A DNA stretch of 64,000 nt, taken from Physcomitrium patens (Eukaryota; Streptophyta; Bryopsida; Funariales; Funariaceae). The stretch covers positions 13,218,174-13,282,173 of the forward strand of contig NC_037272.1 of assembly GCF_000002425.4 (NCBI RefSeq). The letters run 5' to 3'. The position numbers were made by a program, and so were the translations under genes. This document shows, piece after piece, positions 1 to 10,209 of the stretch (the first letter of the stretch is position 1; every line of letters begins with the position of its first letter). The notes under the pieces were generated by a model. It did not search any database. It saw nothing but the letters and a program-made list of their open reading frames with translations, and was not told the origin of the DNA.

Positions 1-3000
1 TCGGGTGTAGCATCTAAGGCCATGCGCGGTAGTCTGTCCCCTTCATCCCAGAAGAGCCTCACTTCTCGAACAAATTCAATCCACAAAACAGCGATTGCTG
101 CATAATTACGCCACAACAGTGAGAATATCTTTCTAGAAAAGAAGAGGGAGAGAACTAAATCTCTCTCATGAAAGTCTTCTATCAGAAAGAAGGCATGTTT
201 CGAAAAGAAATTAAAACAGGGTTGACTTAAAATAAAATGCACAATCCAAGAATCAAGAACAAAGGAAGCGTATATACCTCGAATGTTGCACCCACCGACT
301 TGGAGTGCGTGTAGGCAAAACCGAGAAAAAAGCGAGTCAGGTGGTGACCCTTTCACCCCGTGTGAAAAAGCTTGAGTCATCTCTCCACAACCAGTGACTG
401 TTTGGTCTACAAAACTTCAAACAAAAAAATTAGCCACAAAAAATTCGTTTAGAAAGTGACAACTCATATCACAACAAATAAGACTTTTCATAGACACTAC
501 TGTTAAGCTTGATAGCCTTGTCTGATAGCACTCGAGTTGTTGGACCATAAAGCAGATTCAGCTTAGGAGTAGAGCTGAGTCGAAACAAGTTTCAGTTGAC
601 AATTCCTCGTCACTCTTTGTCGTGTCAGAAATGTGTGAAGGTCACCTTCTTGAAAGACTTCTTTAAGAACCCGATCCACTTCAAAAGGATCAGGTAGGTC
701 CAATGACTGCGTTATGTGTTGAATATAAGACTTGTCGGCTGCAGCAAATGGAAAACATCATCATGAAAGCAGCCATTTAGCCCACATTCGACCCCACAAT
801 TGAAAGTATATGGAGTAAAAGTATGTTGCAGAAGACTAATTAACCGGCACCTAGACTGCGTCTGGATGCAAAGAAGGTATTTTACCAGCAGCGAAGTCCT
901 CAACAACATTCGCCTCACTAGCTAAATGAAATGCAAGAACCAAAGATGGAAGACGCCCCGCAAAGCCCACTGACTCCTCTTTTTCAGGGTCTTTCCTGCA
1001 CAGAGATTTTCTCCTTCAATCTGGGTCCATTACATTAGCTCTCAAAGAATATACCATGCAAAAGTCCGTTGTATTGCAGGATATCACCTGAACCAAACAA
1101 CATTGCGCAGGACAGGTGGATCCGTAAGAAAGTGAATTGGGGAACTGATAAGCAGAAATGCAGAAACTCACTCTTTAGGAGTGTCAACTACTGATAGCAG
1201 CCATTTATCAGCTTCCAAAGTCGGTCCATTTTCCTGCTCTTCCATCTCTGTGGACATTGTAACTGTCCGTCGCCTCCATATTGCGACAAGCTCAAATCCT
1301 GTAACATGCAGACTCCAATCAATTTTTACGTACCGAACACCATACCCTCAAGTACATAGATCATCGTACAGAGACATTTTCGCTCCAAAATACATACCTT
1401 TTACGGGATCATCCAATGTGTGCCACTTTGACCAAGGACAGCTAGCATCCCAATTCTTCTTTACAACTTTACGGCCTTCCGCATCCACATCATCATCATT
1501 TGGAGGCTTTGATACAGGTGTCCGGTAGGTTAAGCGCATCGAAAATTCCACACTCACACTAGGCGCTAACAAGTCTGATGCCGTTTTGAACGTCTAAAAA
1601 CACGCCGAGTAAACATAAAGTTCAGCTAGCGATTGTCATAAGAACTCAAGCCTTTCTACTAGACAGAATAACTTCTGCGATATTTTCGAAATGCTCTGAA
1701 CTATCGAACAGTTTCAAAAACCCTGTGCAAAAGATTTACGATCGATGAGCTCTCAATTTCCAAAAAGCTATACTAGAACACCTACACCAACCACAAGATT
1801 AAAGCTCTGGCGAGAGGCCCTTGACGAAAAAAGCAAGTCTGGAAGCAAAAATAAAATGCTGAGGAGACATACCAGCTTTGATACAAAGAGGTCATAGAGG
1901 CCCATCAGATGCATGAGTTTCACTGGAACCCAGGATGTGATCCGATCGGCTTCAAATCGAGCGGAATAAGTTTTGGTGCCTAATATACCTTGGTACGCTT
2001 TACGCTTAGCTTCATGAACAGGTACAAAGGCTGGTAACTGACTGCAAAAAACTACGACATCATGATAGTGCTTCGCAGAGTTTGGCATCATTCCATATAC
2101 TAAGACTACTTCAAGCACAACAGTTACTCCAGCAAGAGGATAATGCAAAAAAATATGGCCTTGAAAAGACACTTGTCAGGAGGCAAAATTGCAGCTATCT
2201 TCTAGAACATGCCAAAATGGCATGCTCCAACTCTATAACGAAAGCGAAATAGCACTTAAAACATGTAATTTGGAGAGAAGGATGCAGCCAGTTTAGGACC
2301 CAACCTGCCGCAACTGGCAAGAGCTACAGTGACCGTACTGAGAAGTAACGAAGCTTCTGATGGCTCCACTCCATTTGTTATATCCAATGGAGAGATTAGC
2401 TGTTGCATACAGACCGTCAGGCCTACCTCACGAAAACTTGAAATTACAGAAAATCGTTGTAAGACAACACAAAATCAGAAAAACAAAAACATTGTGTTAC
2501 TAGAGGAATTGATTTCCTTGACTTGTACTGGCTTAAAGTTTCATATTAAAATTCAACGTCAATGCCAAGGTTGATACGATCCTAAGCATGTCATAAACTT
2601 ACCAGAAAATCTGTAACGTTGAACCAGACTTGCAGTGGGAGTAAGCCATCTTTCCACTCTTCCCTGTCATCTACACACACCGTTCTGCAATCTTGGTGGT
2701 TCATCTTCCAAAACATCTTTAAAGGTAAACCTAAGAAGTAGGCCTTAATCGAACTATCCGTAAAGCTCATTCACGTGATCAGAAATTGTGTCTAACTTAT
2801 CAACCAATTCAAATACACACAACAGATGTGATTTATATTTTGAACGGAATCATATGATCTCACAGTCATTTCCAAAGAAGAGCCGAAACATCGCTAGTGA
2901 CATTAACTGCGCTCAAAGCCAGCCAATCTAAGTACTGATAGCACGACTGTAGACGCTCTCTGTACAATCCTAGTGAAACAAAATAACACGCTTTCGCTGC

Positions 3001-4469
3001 TGAGAAGAGTGGAAACTCGGGCATACCTTCGCTAGTACCCTGGAAGTAGAAATCAAGACGAAAATTGCGGGAATCAAAGGAAAGTTCCTTGCTGACCAAG
3101 TACATGTTATCAACTGCTTCAACTTTTTCTGCACCAGCTGCCTGTGCACCACAGCCATATGAATTGTAAAAATATTGTAACGAGAAGGAAATATGTGATT
3201 CATCGTCAAGGTACAATTGATTCGGATGCAAGAAATGAAACTGACCAGCAAATCAGGCCTGGGAGCAGACATCCATTCACGGCACGAAGCCTCCACCCCT
3301 GCTATGAATCTACAACCACAACCAACCGGAAGACAAGTCTGAAAAGAAGAAGGAAAAAAATAATAATAATAATAAAAAATAAAAAAAGCCTCATCTCCGC
3401 CACTTCTCTTGCTAGTTTCTCATTTTGATCATGTTCAATGATCACCAGCACAATATTGTAAAAATTACCTCTCCCAAGAGGATGCAATGGTGAAATCGTC
3501 GAATCCCTCCAGCTGCCAACATGCACCACCACTTAAGTAACAATCTGAGGCATAGTGGAATGTTTCATAGCCATCAAGTCACCTTACCACTAGATGCCAT
3601 TCGAATACATGAACGTTCTTTTGCTTTGAAAAACCATAGCAACGACATTAGCTCATCCCATCCATGCCCAGCTATCACATTCACCAATCTTCCAAGGTCT
3701 CCTACGACTTTCGTTGCTTAATCGCGACATAATTAGCCTAACTTTGTATCTGGCTTTGTTGAAAACCAACACCGTAGCCAAGCACCAGGAAATAAATAAG
3801 CGAAATTCCTACGCAACTGATGACGATCATCCTTCCAATCAACTCAACCTCAAAGAATTAGGGCAATTTGTCCACATTATTCGCTCAGCACCAAATTCCA
3901 CAAAAGCGAGACTCATAGCTCACAGATCAGCGCAGTCGGTAGTTTTAAGAATGGTGCAATTACAATTCAGGCTCGAAGCCTATCCAGTAATGCAATTCGC
4001 GAAATTTAAAAATCTTAAGACCTTACAAACAGGAGAAGAGATAAAATAAAAATAAAAATAAAATAAAATAAAAAAGCATCGCCGCCTTCAAAATCCAACA
4101 ACTAAAAGAGGAGATAAATTCATAACTTAAACAGACCGCAGGCAAGAGATCCTCCCTGTGATCGAGAGCGCTTACATCGGGCTCGACAGAGAGATGCTCC
4201 GAGTAGAGAGACTGCAGCCTTTTCCCGGATCCTTTGTCATGATCCATGGCTCCTCCTGCATGAGTGAATTGCTCCTCGTCCTTCTCCTCGTCGGGCCAAG
4301 GTATGGAATCCCTACGAGGCTCCGAAAACAGACTCGCCCTCGACGATGAGAAGGGTTCTGTTGCGACAATTATCTCTCTCTCGGCTTCGAAATCGGGTCT
4401 TCTGTCTCCTAGCCACGTGTTGCGTGACGTGGACAATGCCAACTCATCAAAATTGTCCACAACGGACAT
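1..4469 (-). CDS. RAB3GAP1-like: Rab3 GTPase-activating protein catalytic subunit (RAB3GAP1-like), 5' part of gene, 3' end outside window
   Basis: Catalytic subunit of the Rab3GAP complex, which in animals acts on Rab3 and Rab18; the plant role is inferred from family. Exons resolved with GT/AG borders and matching phases: 4137-4469, 3469-3512, 3246-3309, 3039-3141, 2603-2691, 2305-2399, 1873-2041, 1398-1593, 1172-1298, 1088-1144, 886-995, 646-738, 278-406 and 97 to beyond base 1. Recognition: the N-terminal block FDDFTIASSWERFI (exons 2-3), the PAFVPVHEAKRKAY and SARFEADRI blocks, MHLMGLYDLFVSK (exon 7) and CPWSKW...DPVKGFEL (exons 8-9), then AIAVLWIEFVREVR at the window edge, all collinear with human and plant RAB3GAP1. 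Two starts are possible: ATG at 4469, or ATG at 4247 in a stronger GCCATGG context; the segment between them has no known similarity. The family member is certain in my view, the start is not. Confidence 0.9.
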
Positions 4470-5550
4470 TGACGTGGCATTGTGCACCACGGCTGAAAAG
4501 ATCCATGCAAAATGGGTTAAAGAGCTCAGTCAATGATTTCCAACTACTCTGAAAGTAGAGGAAATACTCAAATGATAGGATCGAAAGAATATGACAGGAT
4601 TTTTTGTTGTTGTCCTTGGGAGCCGTTGCATTTATATTGAGAAAAATTGAATTTTGAGGCAATTAATTGTAGGGGCAATATCAACCAATGCAAAGTACAT
4701 GACAAGATATGGTTATTTTGTTGTAACGTTGATCACATGATTAAACATTGACAAACTCAAGCTTTTGTCATTTAATCACAATAAAAGTTGTTCTCTACAC
4801 ATTCTTTTTGTTACTTTTGCTTTTACTCATATATGAAAACCTATTTGTGTACATATAAATATAAGTATATACGTATGTAATTGTTTTTACCATGTATTGA
4901 TTTTAATTGAATATGATATTATGCTTTCCAGGCTGATAAAGTGCACTAAAATTGCATGTTTTGGATTCTTGCTTCTAGTCTTTACAAATGACATTTTGAT
5001 ACAAAATAAAAGGAAAGAAATAAAACCATTGATATCATGTATGTCTGAGATTTAAAATTATGTATATAGCAGGTTAAACAATAAAATTATTCTACAAAAA
5101 ATTAATAGAATTGTTAGGATATTTTACCTTCAAAGATGGCTCCTATATAGATAAATTAAAATCACATCAATTTTTGTGAAATTTTATTTTGGATTTATAT
5201 TAGTTTTAAGAATCAATTATTAAATGTTTATTATAAAAAATAATTGATATAAAAAATACATTAAAAAATAAAAAATGCTACTAATTACACATTAATTTTA
5301 ATAAAAAATAGACACAATATTTAACTTTAGTATTAAGCTCAACATAAAATCTAAAACAAAGAGGTTATATGGTTGCCTTAATAAAATTTCTAAAATAAAA
5401 TAAAATAAAAATTTAATAGATAACTCTCTTTTATTGAATAAACACCATCCATGCCATCTACCCCAACATACACATAGTAAAATTCTTATTTACACTAAAA
5501 TATTTTAGAATAAATTTAAAAAGTTGATAATGCTACACCCCCTTCTCACC
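4470..5550. other. AT-rich intergenic region upstream of the Rab3GAP1-like gene
   Basis: Contains the 5' flank of the Rab3GAP1-like gene, then from about 4670 strongly AT-rich DNA with short runs of A and T, and no convincing ORF or retroelement similarity. I see no clear TATA box whose use I could defend. Confidence 0.5.
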
Positions 5551-6660
5551 TCATGATTCATTTTTGTGCACGTTCCATTTCCCCCTCCCAATTCCCATCC
5601 CACATCTCTCGTTCCCGTATCCCGACCCCACCACCGCCAGCCAGGTCCCAACCCCCCCATCCTGTACCAACCGCCCAGTCCCCACCTCGAGCCCACTCTC
5701 TCCGACCGGAATCTTGAGAGTCGTCAAGTAGTACCCACAACTGATCCTCAATTGATCCTCGGGATTACTCTCAAGAAGTGGGTCAGGAAGGCAAGACCGT
5801 GAGGTCATGCACCCACTACACAAATTTCCAGCACTTCCTTGGTTCCTTCACAAGAACTCATTGCTGGCAATTAGATGGTGAATTCCGAAATCGTCAGCAC
5901 CATGTACCTTCTCCCATCACATTAATACAATTTCTAGCTGACCATGCACATCCATCAAAACCAAAACCACGCAGTTGTTCTCTACCCCATTCGCACCAAT
6001 CCAAATCAATCAGCAGATTGCAGCTGAATAAAAAAAATGGAGAGTCGGATTGGCTGCGTTCAGATCAATTCCTGAACGAGCTAGCTGATGACAGCATATC
6101 TCGAGGTGATACCCGCACACCCTACCAAGATGATTATTTCCGATGCACTCAAATCATTGCTTCTCCACTTCACAACCTCTCCGCTCATTACCACGACAGA
6201 AGAAGCTTTTGCGTTTCTCCTCGACTTATAAAAACCTCACCTGAATCAAACGAATCGATGACTTCATAGAGAGATGCCGAATTGCAGGGGGTCAGAGCTG
6301 ATCACGAATGGTCCAATGAAGGATGTCAACACTATCGCAACACACCTCAACGCACTCCAGTATCCTAAACCCACTTGTTGCTACAGTGACGCCATCCTAC
6401 TACACTAGCGCAGAACTACGACATTTTGTGACTTCAAATTTTGCAGCTCTGTTGCCATTCGGAGTTTCTAACCCTGGTCGTGCATATATTCTCCAGCAAA
6501 GCAGAGACGAGGAATGAGTAAGCAATACACTCTGATACGCAGCTCCAAACCTGAGCGGTGCGCACTGTGACAGTTCGACATTTCCTTTACCTGAAAAATC
6601 ACCCCATGTAAGACCAGGTCTCAGTAGATTCACGTTATCTATGGGTTGTGGAGCAGCGAT
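5551..6660. other. GC-richer island of unknown function
   Basis: This stretch is clearly less AT-rich than its surroundings and begins with a C-rich/proline-coding tract (5575-5700). Open frames of 60-163 codons exist on both strands (for example 5778-6269 plus), but their translations are low in complexity or show no family I recognise, and no intron-exon pattern with conserved motifs emerged. It could be an untranslated first exon, a non-coding transcript or a decayed gene. No function is proposed. Confidence 0.35.
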
Positions 6661-7378
6661 GCAGATGAGACTACATATTCATGGCGTAGTATACATTTCC
6701 TTCACTAAAACCCAAGTTGTCATTGAGTGACAAGACTTCGTAGAACACATTGCAAAGGTTATCTAGAAGCGGTGGACCCAGTGTGAGAAGCGGCCACAAT
6801 CAGGACAGCAGTGCGCATAGTTCTAAAGCAGATTGCAGTGTTTGTTTGCATATAGCGTCAAGTTTTGTGCTGTGGCCATTGTTTCTGATCGAACTAAACT
6901 GCAACATCATGTGCTTTCCGTATAGTTGGGGACAAGGAGAGCGGGCACGGGGTGGGGGACATGAAACTTGTACAACTTGAATTATGAGGTGGGAAGGGGG
7001 TGTGGCTGTAACAAAGTTGGAGTGTGGCATTAACAAATGCCTAAATTTAGTAAAAATCCGGTAAATAAAATTAAGGAAATCATACCTGGAGCATTTGTTG
7101 TAAAACCGTATTTTTATACCTCAAGTAGGAGTGTATTTTTGAAATGGGGGAATATATACTCGCTATAAGCTTCGTGTCACAATCACGCACCCTTAACTTA
7201 CCTTCAATCCATCATCTGCATAGTTTTCTCATATCCCAACAACGACTCGCGCAGTTAAATTAGGAAAACCTTGCCCTGCAGAATTTTCCTATTTTGCGAG
7301 ATGGAAGACACCAATTACTGTACATTACGAAACCTCCATAAGGAAATGAAACCCAATCAATCTGGTTTGAACAAACCC
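6661..7378. other. Intergenic region and probable TAF13 3' flank
   Basis: No coding signal recognised. The part next to 7378 is the 3' flank (probable 3' untranslated region) of TAF13, which is transcribed leftward. 6940-7010 is G-rich on the plus strand. Nothing else supported. Confidence 0.4.
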
Positions 7379-7798
7379 CTAGAATTCTGTAGCCAATTTC
7401 TCCTCGTCCAGGTCGAAAGCTTTCCGCGCTCGCTTCAGCTCCTCATTCATTGCCAACAGCTCCTTAACCCTAGCAAATTTCCGCGAGTCTTTCCGTACGA
7501 GAAACATGACATCCTCCGTTGTGAGCTTCCCCCTCCTTGACGCCACGTTCTGCGACTTGTGCACAGTGTCTGTAATGTAATCGATCAAGATGTCTTCCAT
7601 CAGGTGTACCGTCTCCGGCATGGGGTCGGGATCATCACCAAACCCATACATCATCAGCCGTAAGTCCTTGTTGAATAGACCACGTTTCCGCTTAAGGGAG
7701 CCATCCGTCGCTTGCTGCGCCGCGTTGGCCTTGCCCTTCCCAGCTCCACCACCTCCTGGTCCGCCTTCAGAATTCGCTGCGGGAGTCATCCCCACCAT
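7379..7798 (-). CDS. TAF13: Transcription initiation factor TFIID subunit 13 (TAF13)
   Basis: 139-residue single-exon protein. TAF13 is a histone-fold subunit of TFIID that pairs with TAF11 and contacts TBP in the nucleus. The first 40 or so residues are Gly/Ala-rich and not conserved; the histone-fold domain follows, with the hallmark KRKRGLFNKDLRLMMYGFGD, the LMEDILIDYIT helix and the C-terminal LVRKDSRKFARVKELL and MNEELKRARKAFD blocks, which match human TAF13 almost residue by residue. ATG at 7798 is chosen; an in-frame GTG at 7837 extends the frame but is not a credible eukaryotic start. Another ATG lies three codons later. Stop TAG at 7379-7381. No intron is needed. The reading frames on the opposite strand are shadows of this gene. 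Confidence 0.95.
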   Translation of the reverse strand: MVGMTPAANSEGGPGGGGAGKGKANAAQQATDGSLKRKRGLFNKDLRLMMYGFGDDPDPMPETVHLMEDILIDYITDTVHKSQNVASRRGKLTTEDVMFLVRKDSRKFARVKELLAMNEELKRARKAFDLDEEKLATEF

Positions 7799-8350
7799 CG
7801 CCTCGCTCCCTCCACTCTTCCACCCTTTCAATTTCACGCACCTCTATACCGCTCCAATACTCCTCTCCATCCTCCTAACCTCTTTCGAATCGAAAACCAT
7901 AATCCCCGAAACAAAAGTAAAAATGAAAACAAAACTAGACTACAAAAACTACAATTCGCTATTGAGCATCAGAGCGTCGACAGCAGATTGCGCACGGTAA
8001 ACCCTAATTCAAACTTCCGAATGGGGGTCATGTGTTCCAGTGTGAACGCAGCTTTGGAAGAGTCCACAATCACGGGCTGGGTAGGGGTCGTGAGATGCGA
8101 AAGAAACCTGCAGGGACCCGTTATTTTACACCTTCAGTTTGTCCATGAGTTGGAATGACAAACGAGTTAAAGCATGTGTTTGTTAAGTCTAATGTTCCAA
8201 ATTTGTGTTACTTACGAATAATCTTTCTATTTTCAACTACTAATTCATTTAAGTATTAAAAAATACTCAAACATTATAATATTTTTAAAATATTTAGAAT
8301 TTAAGCATGTTATATAATATTTGATAATATTAATATATATCATAAGATAC
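7799..8350. other. TAF13 5' flank and AT-rich spacer
   Basis: The first ~300 bases are GC-richer and should include the TAF13 leader and promoter; from 8160 the sequence becomes AT-rich up to the left end of the retrotransposon nest at 8351. No defined promoter motif is claimed. Confidence 0.45.
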
Positions 8351-8484
8351 TGTTAAGGACACAAATCTTGAAGAAAGAAATCTTTAATACACTCTTGTGT
8401 CATTGAAAAGAACTAAAAAGTCACTCAAAGATAGTATAATATTGAATTAGAATAGCTATTGTAAAAAACAAGAAGACTAGAAAG
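8351..8484 (-). repeat. Element H left LTR, segment 1
   Basis: Begins TGTTAAGGAC (reverse of the family-2 LTR end) and is interrupted after 8484 by element A; continues at 14653. Confidence 0.8.
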
Positions 8485-8581
8485 TGTTAGGGACATAGTC
8501 CTTAGAACCTTCTAAAGACAAGTTTCTAGAACCTTCTAGAGACAAGTTTCTAAAACCTTCTAGAAGCAAGTCTCTAGAACC

Positions 8582-8695
8582 TTCTAGAAGCTTCTTAGTT
8601 GGTAGAAGATGTTAGGGACATAGTCTTTAGAACCTTCTAGAGATAAGTTTTTAGAACCTTCTAGAAGTAAGTCTTTGGAACCTTCTAGAAGCTTC
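8582..8695 (+). promoter_or_regulatory. Heat-shock-element-like motifs in element A U3
   Basis: TTCTAGAAGCTTC at 8582-8594 and again at 8683-8695 is three alternating 5-bp units (nTTCnnGAAnnTTCn), the consensus bound by heat shock transcription factor trimers. Many single TTCTAGAA dimers lie around them. Both lie upstream of the TATA box at 8737. Function is inferred from the motif alone. Confidence 0.55.
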
Positions 8696-8736
8696 ATAGT
8701 TGGTAGAAGTTGCTTGAGAAGCTTCCTAAATAGGAG

Positions 8737-8779
8737 TATATATTGGAATCGAGGCTGAAGAGTTCTTCAGTCTCGACAA
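8737..8779 (+). promoter_or_regulatory. Element A core promoter: TATA box and predicted RNA 5' end
   Basis: TATATATT at 8737-8744. The 11-mer AGTCTCGACAA at 8769-8779 starts 32 bp downstream, the usual plant TATA-to-start distance, and is perfectly complementary to 8909-8919 just after the LTR. I take 8769 as the likely transcription start. 8749-8761 and 8764-8776 form a 13-bp inverted repeat with one mismatch. Confidence 0.65.
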
Positions 8780-8908
8780 CACATCTCTTGGAGCTCAAGC
8801 TCACTTCTCTGGTGTTGTTCTTGTATTCATCTGATTAATCTAGTTCTTGCCAGTTCTTCTTGAACTTCTTGTTAGATCTCGAGCTTGTATTTCTGTATCC
8901 GTGACAGT

Positions 8909-8919
8909 TTGTCGAGACT
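8909..8919 (+). other. Element A self-primer binding site
   Basis: TTGTCGAGACT, two bases after the LTR end. It pairs with AGTCTCGACAA at 8769-8779 over 11 nt and the pairing stops exactly there. This position and length match the primer site of self-priming elements such as Tf1. A tRNA-iMet-like TATTAGAGC lies further on at 8934-8942. Confidence 0.65.
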
Positions 8920-9186
8920 TCACTCATCTCAGATATTAGAGCTAGTTTCTTCCTCGTTAGAGTGCGGATTATCCCTCTGCTTGGAAGTATACTAGCATTT
9001 TAGAGGTTGCGGATTACCCTCCTCTAAATTGATACTTCTTTTGTTACAATATTGGAGTCTTATTCTTCTTGGAGAGAGTGGATTACCTCTTTACTTGAAG
9101 CTCTTAAGGCATTTTAGAGGTTGCGGAGTACCCTCCTCTAAACCAATATTGTCTTCTTGTAGAGTCATTTCTGTCCTTCTCTTAGA

Positions 9187-10209
9187 ATGGCCGGAAGCCA
9201 AGACATTAATATGATAGAAAGTTCGGAGTCCAAGTTAGATTCTATCATGAATGCCCTTGCTACGTTATCGCAAAGAATTGCAGAGATTGAAGGAGTCGTG
9301 GCAAGGCTTCATAATGATGGAGCATCTGGGATGGCACAATCTAGGTTGCACCAGCCTCAAACTTCTACACTTGGAGAAGCAACTTTGCCTCAGGTTCGAC
9401 AAGCACCGCTGGTTCTACAACATAAAGAGCACCGAGTTAGCCTTTCGGACAAGTTCGATGGTACACATTTCAAGTTTCGAGGATTCGACAATCAAATCAG
9501 GTTGATAACAGTTTTATAGCCCGAACGCTATCCAACGGAGGAGTCACATGTTCGGCTTGTTGGAACCTTATTTACAAGGCAAGCTCTATCATAGTTTGCT
9601 CATTTGTTTGAGAAATGATCGTCCATACTAAACAACTTTGAAACCTTTTTGGAGGCGTTTGCAAAAGCATTTGGTGAACAAGACAAGGTTTGATGGGCTA
9701 CAACAAAGATTCGGTCACTACGACAAGAGATGCGCTCTACATCAGTCTATGCATCGGACTTCAGGCAAGTAGTATGCGACATCAATTGGGATGAAGAAGC
9801 GTTGATGAGTCAATTCTATTGGGATTTAAGTGACGATGTGAAAGATTTGATGTTAATTCTTTCTGATCCGCAAACACTCAACGAAGCTATTAGCCAAGTT
9901 GTGAAGTGCGATAATCGCCTATTCCAACGCCACCAAGACCAACGTTCAAGATAACATACGGTTCGCCACGCCCCAACTATGTCGACAAGCAACGTGAATT
10001 CACATTCAGAGGTAGAAGACATGCAAATTGATGTGGTACGTGTCAAATCCCTTACTCTAGAAGAAAAAAGCGGCGCATGGAGGAAGGTCTATACTTATAT
10101 TATGGTGAAGAAGGCCACAAAGTTGGAAACTGCCCCAAGAAGCAAAATTGACGTATTGTCAAGACTAGGGGCACGTTTGTTCAGGAAAATGAGGATGCCC
10201 AGCCACAAT
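9187..10209 (+). pseudogene. gag: Element A gag, broken
   Basis: Capsid/nucleocapsid reading frame of the retrotransposon, starting MAGSQDINMIESSESK. It resembles family-2 gag (DKFDGT..KFRGF, then YWDLSDDVKDL and the SEVEDMQIDVV block). Breaks: TAG at 9517-9519, a later TGA, and loss of one A in the A-run near 10060 relative to element C, which shifts the frame just before the zinc knuckle; the knuckle is consequently read out of frame. The TAG is also present at the same place in element C. Confidence 0.85.

Larger units (their letters stand above)
8485..8906 (+). repeat. Element A 5' LTR
   Basis: 422 bp, TG...CA ends (TGTTAGGGACAT ... CCGTGACA). The U3 part is a run of imperfect direct repeats of a ~25-bp unit containing CCTTCTAGA, and includes two perfect TTCTAGAAGCTTC motifs (8582-8594 and 8683-8695). 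Confidence 0.93.

Noticed and set aside
2866-3038. Continuation of the Rab3GAP1 exon downstream of 3039 as coding
   Set aside because: The frame stays open to 2866, but a GT donor at 3038 joined to the acceptor at 2692 restores the family alignment (FYFQ-D-CRTVCVDDREEW); the open part is intron.
5505-5823. Minus-strand Gly/Trp-rich ORFs
   Set aside because: Low-complexity translation of a C-rich tract; no conserved motif or splice structure.
7590-8158. Plus-strand ORFs opposite and upstream of TAF13
   Set aside because: They are shadows of the TAF13 coding strand and its leader, with proline-rich, unrecognisable translations.
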